Source: Bacteroidota bacterium
Lineage (GTDB): Bacteria; Bacteroidota; Bacteroidia; Cytophagales; Cyclobacteriaceae
Direction of reading: 5' to 3'
NCBI GenBank assembly: GCA_018266395.1
Contig: JAFEAM010000039.1
Location: 1-37,889 of the forward strand
DNA length: 37,889 bases
In this document: positions 17,040-25,980 of the stretch, in pieces
How the letters are laid out: each line of letters opens with the position of its first letter
Position numbering within the stretch: the stretch's first letter is position 1
Notes under the pieces: model-generated
Seen by the model: the letters and a program-made list of their open reading frames with translations, nothing else
The model's database searches: none
Told to the model about the DNA's origin: nothing
Translations under genes and position numbers: made by a program

Positions 17040-18458
17040 ATGAGCCCATGCTTAACAATGATCTTCCTGCTGGCATCCATATCTGCCATGGCGCAGGACT
17101 TCACTGAAAACGTAAAGCCTTATGTCAGTCTGCAAAAAGATAAGTACGCCATTACGCATGTCCAGCTTTTGGATGGTCGTGGCACCGCGGCTCAGAAGGA
17201 CATGACCATAGTGATTGAGCAGGGACGCATCACGCAAATTGCTCCTTCAGCAAAGACCACTTTACCCAAAGAGATGTATATCGTGGATGGCACCGGTAAG
17301 ACGGTCATGCCGGGGTTTGTCATGATGCATGAACATATTTTCTATACGAAGACTTTCGAAGGCGAGTTCAATGTGGTAAACATGACCAATACATTCCCGC
17401 GCATGTATCTGGCTGGCGGGGTCACCACCATGCGCACTGCCGGAAGTGTATCACCTCACACCGATCTCAACATCCAGCGCTTTATCAGGGAAGGCAAAAT
17501 GGCAGGCCCCAAGATGGACGTTACAGGTCCTTTCATAGAACGACAGAGTGAGACCTCCATACCTCAGCTCCCCATCCTGCCGAAGGAACAGACACCCGGT
17601 GCCACAATAGACTACTGGGCAGATCAGGGTTGCACCTCATTTAAAGTGTACATGCACATCAGCCGTCAGGATCTGAAAGAAGTGGTACAGCATGCTCACG
17701 CCAGAGGCCTGAAAGTCACAGGACATCTGTGTTCGGTGAGCTACCAGGAGGCAGCGGAGATAGGGATTGACAATCTTGAGCATGGCTTTATGGCATCGAG
17801 CGACTTTGCCGAACGGCGATTAGAGGACCTCTGCGATTACTTTAAGGCCAGTACCGGACTTCAAAAGCTTGGCAAAGACGATCCTGCCATGGACAAACTG
17901 ATGCGAATGCTGATCGACAAGGGAGTCACCATCACCACAACACCGGCAGTCTTCACTCCCACTACCGGATATGAGTTGATACCCGGCGGAGGTGATGAGG
18001 CCATCCATCCCGACGTACTAAAAAACATAAAAGCCGGATATGACAGAAGGCTTGGCAAGGACTCCATTTCTCAAAGAATGTTCAGGAACGAACTTTACTG
18101 GATCAGGAAATTCCATCAAATGGGTGGTAAGGTCGTAGTAGGTACCGATCCCACCGGTGCGGGACGCATCATCGCCGGCTACGGAAACATGTGGACCCTG
18201 GAACTGATGGTCAAGGGAGGATTCACTTTACCTGAAGCCATCATGCTTTGCACGCTTAACGGTGCAAGGTTTTTGAATCGCGACAAGGAAACTGGCAGCC
18301 TCGAGAAAGGCAAGTCGGCCGACCTTATTCTGATTGACGGCGACCTGTCTGCTGATGCCACCAACATCCGGAAAATCCAGTGGGTGATCAAAGACGGAAT
18401 TGCATTCGAATCAAAAAAGATGTTTGAGTCAGTGAAGGGAAAGGTGGGACTGTACTGA
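17040..18458 (+). CDS. Secreted metal-dependent amidohydrolase (imidazolonepropionase-like)
   Basis: This is a 472-residue protein with an 18-residue signal peptide ending in AMAQ. The amidohydrolase-superfamily metal ligands are visible: His97 and His99 (MMHEHIFY), Lys202 (TSFKVYMH, probably carbamylated), His229 (VTGHL), His248 (NLEHGF) and Asp370 (VGTDPTG). The C-terminal sandwich part (GSLEKGKSADLILIDGD) is typical. Related secreted enzymes cleave C-N bonds in dipeptides such as Xaa-Pro/Xaa-Arg or other cyclic amides; the exact substrate is not predictable. It lies just after the TonB receptor terminator and ends nine bases from the convergent hypE gene. A role in periplasmic processing of imported peptides is inference. 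Confidence 0.88.
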   Translation: MSPCLTMIFLLASISAMAQDFTENVKPYVSLQKDKYAITHVQLLDGRGTAAQKDMTIVIEQGRITQIAPSAKTTLPKEMYIVDGTGKTVMPGFVMMHEHIFYTKTFEGEFNVVNMTNTFPRMYLAGGVTTMRTAGSVSPHTDLNIQRFIREGKMAGPKMDVTGPFIERQSETSIPQLPILPKEQTPGATIDYWADQGCTSFKVYMHISRQDLKEVVQHAHARGLKVTGHLCSVSYQEAAEIGIDNLEHGFMASSDFAERRLEDLCDYFKASTGLQKLGKDDPAMDKLMRMLIDKGVTITTTPAVFTPTTGYELIPGGGDEAIHPDVLKNIKAGYDRRLGKDSISQRMFRNELYWIRKFHQMGGKVVVGTDPTGAGRIIAGYGNMWTLELMVKGGFTLPEAIMLCTLNGARFLNRDKETGSLEKGKSADLILIDGDLSADATNIRKIQWVIKDGIAFESKKMFESVKGKVGLY

Positions 18459-18467
18459 CACAACGCG

Positions 18468-19526
18468 TCAGCAAATCCTGGGTAGCTGCTCTCCAGTCAG
18501 GTAGCTCACTACTCTTCGACCGCCAATCTTGCTGGCCAGCACCACTTGCCCGGGATGCGACGTAGTGACTTCGCCGATAACTGATGCGGTCTTACCGTGC
18601 GGTTCACTCCGGAGTACAGCCAGCGCCTCTTCAGCACGGGCAGCGTCGACAACCGCTATGAAGATTCCTTCATTTGCGACATAAAGCGGATCCAGTCCCA
18701 GCAGTTCACATGCGCCTTCCACCTGCTCCAGCACCGGAATACTCTTCTGAACCAGATCCACACCAAGCTTCGTTTGTCCGGCCACTTCATTCATCACTGT
18801 CGCCACACCACCGCGGGTAGGATCTCTCATGAAATGCACATCCTGGCCCAGCTTATCCAATAATTGCCTTACTGTATGATTCAGCGATCGCGTGTCACTT
18901 TCAATAGTCGTTTCAAACTCCAGCCCTTTACGTCGCGATAAGATTGCCATGCCGTGTGTGGCCATGGGGCCGCTCAGGAGAATCTTGTCGCCCTGTCTGA
19001 TGCGGCTGTGATGAATAGCGGCTTGCGGATGGAGTTCTCCGATACCTGAAGTGTTGATAAATATCTGGTCCCCTTTCCCCTTTTCAACCACCTTCGTATC
19101 GCCTGTAACAATCTTCACTCCTGCCCTCTCTGAGGCAACCTTGATGGAGACCAGTATTTCCCAGAAGTCGCTCATCTTCAGACCTTCTTCCAGTATGAAC
19201 CCCAGGGAGAGATATTTGGGAATCGCTCCGCACATGGCAAGGTCATTGACAGAGCCATTCACTGCCAGTTCTCCTATGTCACCTCCCGGAAAAAAGACTG
19301 GCGAGATCACATAGCTGTCAGTGGTGAATGCCAGTTTTCCTGAAGTCTCAAGGAACGCACCATCGTGCTGCTGATCCAGCTGATCATTTTTCAGAAGATC
19401 AAAGACACCGGACTCCAGGAGCCGATGCGTGAGCAAGCCTCCGCTGCCATGTCCCATGGTAATCATGTCGAAGTCCAGCTTCGGCATGGGACAGTTGAAC
19501 TGCAGGGATTTGGTGAATGAAGTCAT
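18468..19526 (-). CDS. hypE: HypE, cyanide-ligand synthesis for [NiFe]-hydrogenase
   Basis: This 352-residue PurM/AIR-synthase-fold enzyme dehydrates the C-terminal thiocarbamate (placed there by HypF) to thiocyanate, the source of the CN ligands of the active-site iron. The N-terminal region has [14 protein letters not shown], the core has [11 protein letters not shown] and [15 protein letters not shown], and the protein ends in the required PRIC, with Cys352 as the modified residue. Its ATG overlaps the hypD stop by four bases (ATGA), so translation is coupled. It is the last gene of the leftward operon hypA-B-F-C-D-E and converges on the amidohydrolase gene. Confidence 0.97.
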   Translation of the reverse strand: MTSFTKSLQFNCPMPKLDFDMITMGHGSGGLLTHRLLESGVFDLLKNDQLDQQHDGAFLETSGKLAFTTDSYVISPVFFPGGDIGELAVNGSVNDLAMCGAIPKYLSLGFILEEGLKMSDFWEILVSIKVASERAGVKIVTGDTKVVEKGKGDQIFINTSGIGELHPQAAIHHSRIRQGDKILLSGPMATHGMAILSRRKGLEFETTIESDTRSLNHTVRQLLDKLGQDVHFMRDPTRGGVATVMNEVAGQTKLGVDLVQKSIPVLEQVEGACELLGLDPLYVANEGIFIAVVDAARAEEALAVLRSEPHGKTASVIGEVTTSHPGQVVLASKIGGRRVVSYLTGEQLPRIC

Positions 19527-20626
19527 ACAACGGTCTCCTCAGGCTTCCGGCCGTAGGCAAAATATGCTGCACACGCACCCTCACTGCTCACCATCGGAGC
19601 GCCGAGAGGATGCTCAGGCTTGCACCGGGTACCGAAATTTGGACACTGAAAAGGCTTCTTCAGCCCCTTCATAATAGCTCCACTTATGCAATCTGCATTT
19701 TCCTTCACCTCACCAAGATCGAGATTAAATTTCAACCGGGCGTTGAAGCGCTTGTAGTCCTCCTTCACCTCATACCCGCTCATGGGTATGGTGCCGATCC
19801 CTCTCCAGGTTCTATCACTGACATCAAACACCTGTTGGATGGTTTGCTGTGCGAGTTTGTTGCCTTCGCGCTGTACCACCCTGGCGTATTGATTCTCCAC
19901 TTTGGCCTCACCCTTCTCGAGTTGTGTGACGGCCATCAGAATTCCCTGCAGAAGATCTACAGGCTCAAAACCGGTGACTACCACTGGCACTTTGTACTTC
20001 TCTACGATGGGGAAATACTCTTCCATGCCCATGATTGTGCACACATGGCCCGCCGCAAGGAAAGCGTCAATTCTATTTTCTTTGTCGCTGAGGATGGCCT
20101 CCATGGCCGGCGGAACCAGCACATGAGAAGCCAATATACTGTAGTTGGAAACTCCCAGCTTCTCTGCGTGCACAACGGACAGCGCATTGGCAGGAGCAGT
20201 TGTCTCGAAGCCAACGGCAAAGAATACCACCTCTTTGTCCGGGTTCTGTTGCGCAATGCGTACAGCCTCGAGCGGAGAATAAACAATTCTCACGTCCCCA
20301 CCGGCAGCCTTAGCTTCAAGAAGACTCCGGCTGGATCCGGGCACGCGCAACATGTCACCGAATGAACACAGGATAACTTCAGGCCGGGAGGCCAGCGCAA
20401 TTGCCTCGTCAATGATGCCGAGCGGGGTCACACAGACCGGACAGCCCGGACCGTGCACCATGGTCACCTGCGCTGGCAGCATATCCAGGATGCCGTTCTT
20501 GACCAGGCTGTGGGTCTGGCCACCGCAGATTTCCATGAGTGTCCAGGGCTTGGTGACGATAGCGTGAATTTGTTTCAGGTATTCCTGAACCATTTCACCG
20601 TCGCGGTATTCGGACAGGTACTTCAT
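19523..20626 (-). CDS. hypD: HypD, Fe(CN)2CO assembly scaffold
   Basis: This is a 367-residue iron-sulfur protein that, with HypC, carries the iron on which CN and CO ligands are assembled. The conserved CGGQTH motif is at 34-39 (Cys34), GPGCPVC at 59-65 (Cys62, Cys65), and the C-terminal cysteines of the [4Fe-4S] cluster ([17 protein letters not shown]) are present. Length matches the family. Its start overlaps the hypC stop by four bases and its stop overlaps the hypE start by four bases, keeping HypC, HypD and HypE in step. Confidence 0.97.
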   Translation of the reverse strand: MKYLSEYRDGEMVQEYLKQIHAIVTKPWTLMEICGGQTHSLVKNGILDMLPAQVTMVHGPGCPVCVTPLGIIDEAIALASRPEVILCSFGDMLRVPGSSRSLLEAKAAGGDVRIVYSPLEAVRIAQQNPDKEVVFFAVGFETTAPANALSVVHAEKLGVSNYSILASHVLVPPAMEAILSDKENRIDAFLAAGHVCTIMGMEEYFPIVEKYKVPVVVTGFEPVDLLQGILMAVTQLEKGEAKVENQYARVVQREGNKLAQQTIQQVFDVSDRTWRGIGTIPMSGYEVKEDYKRFNARLKFNLDLGEVKENADCISGAIMKGLKKPFQCPNFGTRCKPEHPLGAPMVSSEGACAAYFAYGRKPEETVV

Positions 20627-20898
20627 TGAGGCTCCTCCTCTCTGCCAGGCACATGCCCCAGCTCATCCAATTCTCCAACCTGCCTGATGTACTCAAATGT
20701 TTTGTGAGCCTCCTCTTCGTCCACTTTGCTGATGGCGACGCCGACATGGACCAGCACATAGTCGCCTACCTTTGCATCCGGCAGCATGGCCAGATTTACT
20801 TCCTTCATCACACCTCCAAATGAAACTTTTCCAAACCGGAACGTCTCATCCAACTGGGCGGTAATCGCTTCTACTCTTCCTGGAATGGCAAGGCACAT
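20623..20898 (-). CDS. hypC: HypC, hydrogenase maturation chaperone
   Basis: This 91-residue small OB-fold chaperone begins MCLAIPGRV; Cys2, exposed after Met removal, coordinates the iron shuttled to the large-subunit precursor. [27 protein letters not shown] is the characteristic core. The C-terminal part ([23 protein letters not shown]) is slightly longer and more acidic than in short HypC proteins. Only one HypC-type protein is encoded, so it presumably serves both the HypD complex and the large subunit. It starts 11 bases after hypF and overlaps hypD by four. Confidence 0.96.
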   Translation of the reverse strand: MCLAIPGRVEAITAQLDETFRFGKVSFGGVMKEVNLAMLPDAKVGDYVLVHVGVAISKVDEEEAHKTFEYIRQVGELDELGHVPGREEEPQ

Positions 20899-20909
20899 GG
20901 TATAGTTGT

Positions 20910-23216
20910 TTAGTTGGGTACTAATTCAAATTCCTTAAGCTGCCCTGGCTGCGCGGCCTTCATCTTCCTGTGTATATAACAGTGGGCTATCTGACCCAGC
21001 CCGATGCATTCGTCGTTGGGTGACAATTGTTTGTGAAAATATAGTTGATGCGAGTCACCAAGGTATTTCTTCAGCAGCCGGACCAGCAGTGCGTTCTGAA
21101 AGACTCCACCGCTGAACGCTATCTTATGGGTTCCCTGCGTTTTTGCCACCTGGCAAATCCAGCCGACGAGGTCAGCATGGAACTGGTATGCAATGCGCTC
21201 GGGAGGTAATCCTGCCGATATCTGCTGTATTACACTCTTTGCGGCAACGACGGGACTAAAGGGTACGGGAGAAGGCTTGATGGTGGCCTCTTCTGTGTAC
21301 CGTGAAGCCAGGGTCTCAATGTACAGGGCTGCTTCACCCTCATAAGTAGACTTGTCGCAAATACCGAGTAATGATGCTACTGCATCGAACAGCCGGCCCA
21401 CGCTGGACGTCTTCATCAAATCGGGCTGCATTAGAATCTGATTGTACAACCTCCATTCCCTTTCTGTGAATTTATTCCGAAGCAATTTTTCAGCTTCCCT
21501 CAGGTTTCTGCAAACGGAAAGTGCGCACAGGCGTGGTTCTCTTGAGACTTTGTCTCCGAGGAAGTGACTGAAATAAGACAGGTGAGCAACCCTGTTGAAC
21601 CTCGAATTCTCATAGTGGAAGAATTCACCGCCCCATATGTTCCCGTCGTCGCCCCAACCCGTGCCATCCCACACTACGCCGAGCACCGGCGCTGGAGATT
21701 CCAACAGGTGGTTTTCCGCCAGCACAGCCGCAAAGTGCGCCTCATGGTGTTGCACCAGTGTGAGCGTCACCTGCAGGTCGGTCGCCAGCCTCCTGCCCAT
21801 TACGGAAGAAAAATATACTGGATGCTTGTCCGCGATGATTCGCTGCGGTGCAATCTCAAGAAGGTTTTGCCAATGGCCAAAAGTATGCTCGTAGCTTTGC
21901 TGTGTCTGATAATTTTCAAGATCCCCCAGGTACTGGCTTACATAAACATTGCCCTTGCTGAGGAAGGCAAAAGAACTCTTCATGTCGCTGCCCATTGCAA
22001 GCCAGTTGCGGGTCCTTTGTGTAAACGGATGAGGCAGATACGTTGGCGCCAGTCCCCTTGACCTTCTGAGTATGATCTTCTGATCGTTTGAAGCCAGCCT
22101 GATGACACTGTCGTCCTGCGGTATCAGGATTTCCCGGTTGTTGCTCACAAAATAATCAGCAATGCCCTGCAGCTGGGAGAGTGCCTGTTCATCGTCATAG
22201 AAAATGGGTGAACCACTTTCGTTGGCACTGGTTGCTACCAGCGGCTTCTTCCACTGTTCCATTAACATGGCCATCAGCGGAGTGTAGGGAAGCATGATGC
22301 CGAGGTGGTCGAGGTTTGGTGCCACGGACTGCATTGCCACGGAAATACCGGGTCGTGCCTTCAGCAGGACTATCGGCGCTTCTACGCTGTTGAGTGCTTC
22401 AGACTCGGCCCGGCTGACAAAAGTATCGCGCTGTACCATTTCAAGTGATGGATACAGCAAAGCGAACGGTTTAGTGGGCCGGTGCTTTCTTGACCTCAGC
22501 AAGTCCACTACTTCGGCCCTGGTGGCATCACACAGCAGGAGATATCCTCCTATGCCCTTCATGGCGATGATCTTATTGTCAGCAAGTGCTGCTATAATTC
22601 TTTGAATAATTTCAGCCGGGTCTGAGGTGATGAGCTTGCCCTGTGCATCATGGAGCATCAGTTTCACACCGCACTTCGGGCAGGAATTCGTCTGGGAATA
22701 AAATCTCCGATCTTCAGGTGCCTGATATTCCAGACCGCATTCGGGGCATTGATGGAAAACATCCATCGTGGTCTGTGCCCGGTCATAAGGTACTTTCCTG
22801 ATGATGGAATAGCGCGGGCCGCAATTTGTGCATGTCGTAAACGGATAATTATGCCGGCGATTGTGCGGGCCCAAGGTGTCTTGCCTGCAAGCCTCGCACA
22901 ATCCGAGATCCGGCGTAATCAACAGGTTAGGCGAACCGCTGCTGACGCTTTCCCGGATTTGAAAATCCGTCCACGAACCAGGAGTTGCCTCTCGGACCGT
23001 ATGGCGGATTACCCGGGCGCGGGGTGGAATCTTTTGCATCAGGGATTTTTGGAAAGACTCACAATTGCCTTCCTCTCCCATTATTTCAATATGCACACCA
23101 TCAGGGCCATTGCTTACCCAGCCCTTCAGTTGATGTTCTTTCGCCAGGTGCCACACACAGGGTCTGAAACCCACCCCTTGCACCTGCCCCTCCATATGAA
23201 TATGGAGTGATTTCAT
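20910..23216 (-). CDS. hypF: HypF, carbamoyltransferase of hydrogenase maturation
   Basis: This is a 768-residue, full-length HypF. Order of domains: acylphosphatase-like (1-90, HMEGQVQGVGFRPCVW), two zinc-finger pairs (CEACRQD... CTNCG; CPECG... CPKCG), a YrdC/Sua5-like domain binding carbamoyl-adenylate (about 200-385, KPFALLYPS), and a Kae1-like domain (about 390-768) with HHEAHFAAV, GVVWDGTGWGDDGN and AFSGGVFQN. It uses carbamoyl phosphate and ATP to carbamoylate HypE's terminal Cys. Its ATG overlaps the hypB stop by four bases. No truncation or missing domain is apparent. Confidence 0.97.
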   Translation of the reverse strand: MKSLHIHMEGQVQGVGFRPCVWHLAKEHQLKGWVSNGPDGVHIEIMGEEGNCESFQKSLMQKIPPRARVIRHTVREATPGSWTDFQIRESVSSGSPNLLITPDLGLCEACRQDTLGPHNRRHNYPFTTCTNCGPRYSIIRKVPYDRAQTTMDVFHQCPECGLEYQAPEDRRFYSQTNSCPKCGVKLMLHDAQGKLITSDPAEIIQRIIAALADNKIIAMKGIGGYLLLCDATRAEVVDLLRSRKHRPTKPFALLYPSLEMVQRDTFVSRAESEALNSVEAPIVLLKARPGISVAMQSVAPNLDHLGIMLPYTPLMAMLMEQWKKPLVATSANESGSPIFYDDEQALSQLQGIADYFVSNNREILIPQDDSVIRLASNDQKIILRRSRGLAPTYLPHPFTQRTRNWLAMGSDMKSSFAFLSKGNVYVSQYLGDLENYQTQQSYEHTFGHWQNLLEIAPQRIIADKHPVYFSSVMGRRLATDLQVTLTLVQHHEAHFAAVLAENHLLESPAPVLGVVWDGTGWGDDGNIWGGEFFHYENSRFNRVAHLSYFSHFLGDKVSREPRLCALSVCRNLREAEKLLRNKFTEREWRLYNQILMQPDLMKTSSVGRLFDAVASLLGICDKSTYEGEAALYIETLASRYTEEATIKPSPVPFSPVVAAKSVIQQISAGLPPERIAYQFHADLVGWICQVAKTQGTHKIAFSGGVFQNALLVRLLKKYLGDSHQLYFHKQLSPNDECIGLGQIAHCYIHRKMKAAQPGQLKEFELVPN

Positions 23217-24043
23217 ACACTGGCAGCCACTTCCTTCCTGGAACCTATGGCTTCATATTCATTCTTCAGCCATTCATACCATTTTCCCATGCCATCGCCG
23301 CGAGTTGCAGAAAGCTCGATGAAGGATAACCGTGGATTTACTTTGCGTGCGTACTCCTTCGTCTTCTCAACGCTGAAGTTGACGTAGGGCAGGAGATCAA
23401 TTTTGTTGATAATGCACAACTGACTGGATTCAAACATGTCGGGGTACTTCAATGGCTTGTCATCGCCCTCCGTAACGGAAATGATGGCAACCCTGGCCTG
23501 CTCACCCAGGTCAAACATGGCGGGGCATACAAGATTGCCCACGTTTTCAATAAAGACGACAGACCCATCCTGGGGATCCAACTGGTGTATGGAACGGTGA
23601 ATCATATCCGCATCCAGGTGGCAACCTTTGCCGGTATTGATCTGCACCACTTCACAACCTGTTGCCGCTATGCGGTTTGCATCATTCAAGGTTTGCTGAT
23701 CGCCTTCAATCACGTAAGACTTGTATTGGTCTTTAAGATCGGCGAGAGTTCTCTCCAGCAGGCTGGTCTTTCCTGAGCCTGGAGAACTCACAAGATTGAC
23801 GGCCAGGATGTGGCCGGCCTCAAAGTGGTGGCGATTATGGCCAGCCTGAGTGTCATTCTTTGACAGAATATCCTGCTGAAGATCGATTCGTCTTTTTTCA
23901 GAGGATGACTCCTGACCGCCGTGATGATGGTGATGGGCGGTAACCAGGCCATGGTTTGATACAGGCCTGAACTCGCCTTCTTCCGTATTGATCCGGGTGA
24001 TGGTTACACCGCCGGGTTGATCGCATCCGCAGGTAGCACACAT
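23213..24043 (-). CDS. hypB: HypB, nickel-binding GTPase for hydrogenase maturation
   Basis: This is a 276-residue SIMIBI-class GTPase that drives Ni delivery with HypA. The N-terminus carries the high-affinity CxxCGC motif (MCATCGC) and a run of five histidines at 37-41, with further His around 69-78, so it may also store nickel. The P-loop SSPGSGKT is at 86-93. IEGDQQT and ENVGNLVCPAMFD, in the switch and metal-site region, are conserved, as is NKIDLLPY. A 42-base A/T-rich gap separates it from hypA, the largest gap inside the operon. Confidence 0.97.
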   Translation of the reverse strand: MCATCGCDQPGGVTITRINTEEGEFRPVSNHGLVTAHHHHHGGQESSSEKRRIDLQQDILSKNDTQAGHNRHHFEAGHILAVNLVSSPGSGKTSLLERTLADLKDQYKSYVIEGDQQTLNDANRIAATGCEVVQINTGKGCHLDADMIHRSIHQLDPQDGSVVFIENVGNLVCPAMFDLGEQARVAIISVTEGDDKPLKYPDMFESSQLCIINKIDLLPYVNFSVEKTKEYARKVNPRLSFIELSATRGDGMGKWYEWLKNEYEAIGSRKEVAASV

Positions 24044-24085
24044 GGGGAGATGATTTAGGATTGCTGATTTATGATTACTAATTGA

Positions 24086-24427
24086 TTAGGAGACAACGAG
24101 GGATTTCACACGCAGTTCCTTGCCCTGGAGGTATTCCACCAGTACATTATCGCATGCCGGGCATGGCATGAATGGCTCCGACACCCTGAATTCCAGGCCA
24201 CAATTGCCGCATCTGGCAATAGCCGGAACCCTGTCCACCACCCTCTCGGCGTCTGACAGGACCGTATTTCGCACGGCCGCAGACCAGGAAAAGTCCAGTG
24301 CATCCATCTCGACACCCGCCATTGTGCCGATTTCAAGTTCAATCGAATCCACCTTCCGGGCATGGGCCTGCTGCACCTGCTCGGTGGCAATGTCGATGAT
24401 GTTCATGACGATGGACAACTCATGCAT
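24086..24427 (-). CDS. hypA: HypA, nickel chaperone
   Basis: This is a 113-residue protein. It begins MHELSIV; His2 with the N-terminus forms the Ni site. The zinc finger is Cys73/Cys76 (ARCGNCG) and Cys89/Cys92 (PCPAC). It hands Ni to the hydrogenase large subunit together with HypB. I start at 24425-24427 because the MHEL start is invariant in the family; the upstream in-frame extension to 24475 would block the N-terminal Ni ligand and overlaps the preceding small gene. It lies eight bases after the small HPGHG protein gene. Confidence 0.96.
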   Translation of the reverse strand: MHELSIVMNIIDIATEQVQQAHARKVDSIELEIGTMAGVEMDALDFSWSAAVRNTVLSDAERVVDRVPAIARCGNCGLEFRVSEPFMPCPACDNVLVEYLQGKELRVKSLVVS

Positions 24428-24435
24428 ACCGATTC

Positions 24436-24654
24436 CTATTTCTTGTTGCTGACCTTGCCGGTTTTCACCTTCCACATCCAGCCCAGCACTACAACGGCTG
24501 TCAAAGTCACTGCAAGTGGAACGGCGTGTTCAGGATTAGCCAGGTAATGCACAGGGCTAAGGGGATTCTCGTTTCCATGTCCCGGATGTGCCAGTGCCAT
24601 GACAGGCCCAAGGAGAAAACTGAGGATTGATAGAAACTTCACTGTGGTTTTCAT
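24436..24654 (-). CDS. Small HPGHG membrane protein at the head of the hyp operon
   Basis: I do not recognise an established name. This 72-residue protein has a signal peptide (1-22, ending ALA) so that the mature chain would begin HPGHG, then HYLANPEHA, a single membrane helix (about 44-62, VPLAVTLTAVVVLGWMW) and a basic tail. Four to five histidines lie on the exported side just before the helix, suggesting metal (nickel) binding; HupE/UreJ nickel permeases start with a similar HPGH segment, but this protein is far too short to be one. It is the first gene of the leftward operon, eight bases before hypA. The ATG at 24652-24654 begins the signal peptide. A role in Ni supply is inference. Confidence 0.72.
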   Translation of the reverse strand: MKTTVKFLSILSFLLGPVMALAHPGHGNENPLSPVHYLANPEHAVPLAVTLTAVVVLGWMWKVKTGKVSNKK

Positions 24655-24844
24655 AAATGGGATTTTGTTTATGAATCCGAAGGTATTCTGATCCCGGCCG
24701 GATCGTGATGACAAATGTCATTGCGGCGAAGTGAAAATTGTCAATGCATTGTACTGATCATATGGGTAAGCTTGTCAATCCTTTTCCAAAAAAGGAGTGA
24801 ATGATCTTTATTTCTAATGCAGAATCAATCTAAATAACATCATC
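24655..24844. promoter_or_regulatory. Divergent control region of the hydrogenase operons
   Basis: It lies between the start codons of the hyp operon (left) and the structural operon (right). It contains an interrupted palindrome GATCC-CGGCC-GGATC (24690-24704), a second one ATGACA-AA-TGTCAT (24708-24721), a 10-bp palindrome CAATGCATTG (24742-24751) and a direct repeat TTGTCAAT at 24738-24745 and 24772-24779. The repeated TTGTCA/TGACAA half-site suggests an operator. I could not fix either transcription start with confidence; TAAGCTTG (24767-24774) is a possible rightward -7 box. Confidence 0.5.
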
Positions 24845-25975
24845 ATGATTCAGGAAATCTCCACCAAAAAGGCAACCTACTACGAAGAACTCCTGGGCAA
24901 GGGGTATTCCCGTAGGGATTTCATGAAATTCTGCACGATGATAACGGCCTACATGGGGCTTCAGGCATCGGCAGTGGCACAGGTAGCTGAGGCACTCAAG
25001 ACCACTCCACGCGTGCCGGTCATCTGGCTGCACTTTCAGGAATGCACCTGTTGCAGCGAATCTTTCATCCGGTCGTCACACCCGATCGTTGCAGACATCA
25101 TCCTGGACAAGATCTCGCTGGACTATACTGAAACGCTCATGGCCGCAGCAGGCTATCAGGCCGAGGAGGCCATGGCCAAGACTATGAAGGACTACCACGG
25201 CGAATATGTTCTCTGCGTTGAAGGATCTGTTCCTCAGGGAGCCGATGGTGTTTATTGCATGATCGGCGGCAAAAGCTCCATGGACATTCTGCATGAAGCT
25301 GCCGAGGGTGCGAAAGCCATCATCTGCTGGGGCAGCTGCGCAAGCAACGGCTGCGTACAGGCCGCGAAACCCAACCCAACGCAAGCCACGCCAATTCACA
25401 AAATCATCAAAGGGAAACCCATTATTAAAGTACCCGGCTGCCCTCCAATCGGTGAGGTCATGGCTGGTGTATTGGTACACATCATCACCTTCGGCACCAT
25501 CCCGGCACTGGACGGCATCGGACGTCCCAAGGCGTTCTACTCCAAGCGTGTGCACGACAGCTGCTACCGCAGACCGTACTATGATGCCGGTATGTTTGTC
25601 GAAACTTTCGATGACGAAAACGCAAAACGCGGCTACTGTCTATATAAGGTGGGCTGCAAGGGACCCAGCACGTACAACGCTTGCGGTGTGATGCGATGGA
25701 ACAATGGAGTGAGCTATCCGATACAATCCGGTCACGGATGTTTCGGCTGCAGTGAAGAGAGTTTCTGGGACAATGGGCCAATCTATCAGCGGCAGGCTGC
25801 TGCAGGAGGATTTGGCATTGAAGAAAATGCCGACAAGATCGGACTTGTGGCACTTGGCGTTACCGCGGCAGGCATCGCAGCCCATGCGGTGGCCACAAAC
25901 CTGCGCAAAACGAAGGCCATCGACAGCCTGATTAAGGAAGGAAAAGAGTCAGAACATGAACTTAAAAACGAATAA
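24845..25975 (+). CDS. hyaA: [NiFe]-hydrogenase small subunit, oxygen-tolerant type
   Basis: This is a 376-residue, HyaA/HoxK-like electron-transfer subunit. The Tat signal is SRRDFMKF (22-29), so it is exported folded with its partner. The proximal cluster has Cys67, Cys70, Cys165 and Cys199 plus the two additional cysteines Cys69 (in ECTCCSES) and Cys170 (in CASNGC), which mark the [4Fe-3S] cluster of oxygen-tolerant group 1d enzymes. Distal ligands are His237, Cys240, Cys265 and Cys271; medial ones are Cys280, Cys299 and Cys302. A C-terminal membrane helix (about 331-351) anchors it beside cytochrome b. First gene of the rightward operon; the stop is five bases before the large-subunit ATG. 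Confidence 0.96.
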   Translation: MIQEISTKKATYYEELLGKGYSRRDFMKFCTMITAYMGLQASAVAQVAEALKTTPRVPVIWLHFQECTCCSESFIRSSHPIVADIILDKISLDYTETLMAAAGYQAEEAMAKTMKDYHGEYVLCVEGSVPQGADGVYCMIGGKSSMDILHEAAEGAKAIICWGSCASNGCVQAAKPNPTQATPIHKIIKGKPIIKVPGCPPIGEVMAGVLVHIITFGTIPALDGIGRPKAFYSKRVHDSCYRRPYYDAGMFVETFDDENAKRGYCLYKVGCKGPSTYNACGVMRWNNGVSYPIQSGHGCFGCSEESFWDNGPIYQRQAAAGGFGIEENADKIGLVALGVTAAGIAAHAVATNLRKTKAIDSLIKEGKESEHELKNE

Positions 25976-25980
25976 CTCCT

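Noticed and set aside
19517..20365. 282-codon open frame on the plus strand inside hypD
   Set aside because: It is antisense to a complete, motif-verified hypD, starts in the hypE-hypD overlap, and its translation shows no recognisable domain; a composition effect.
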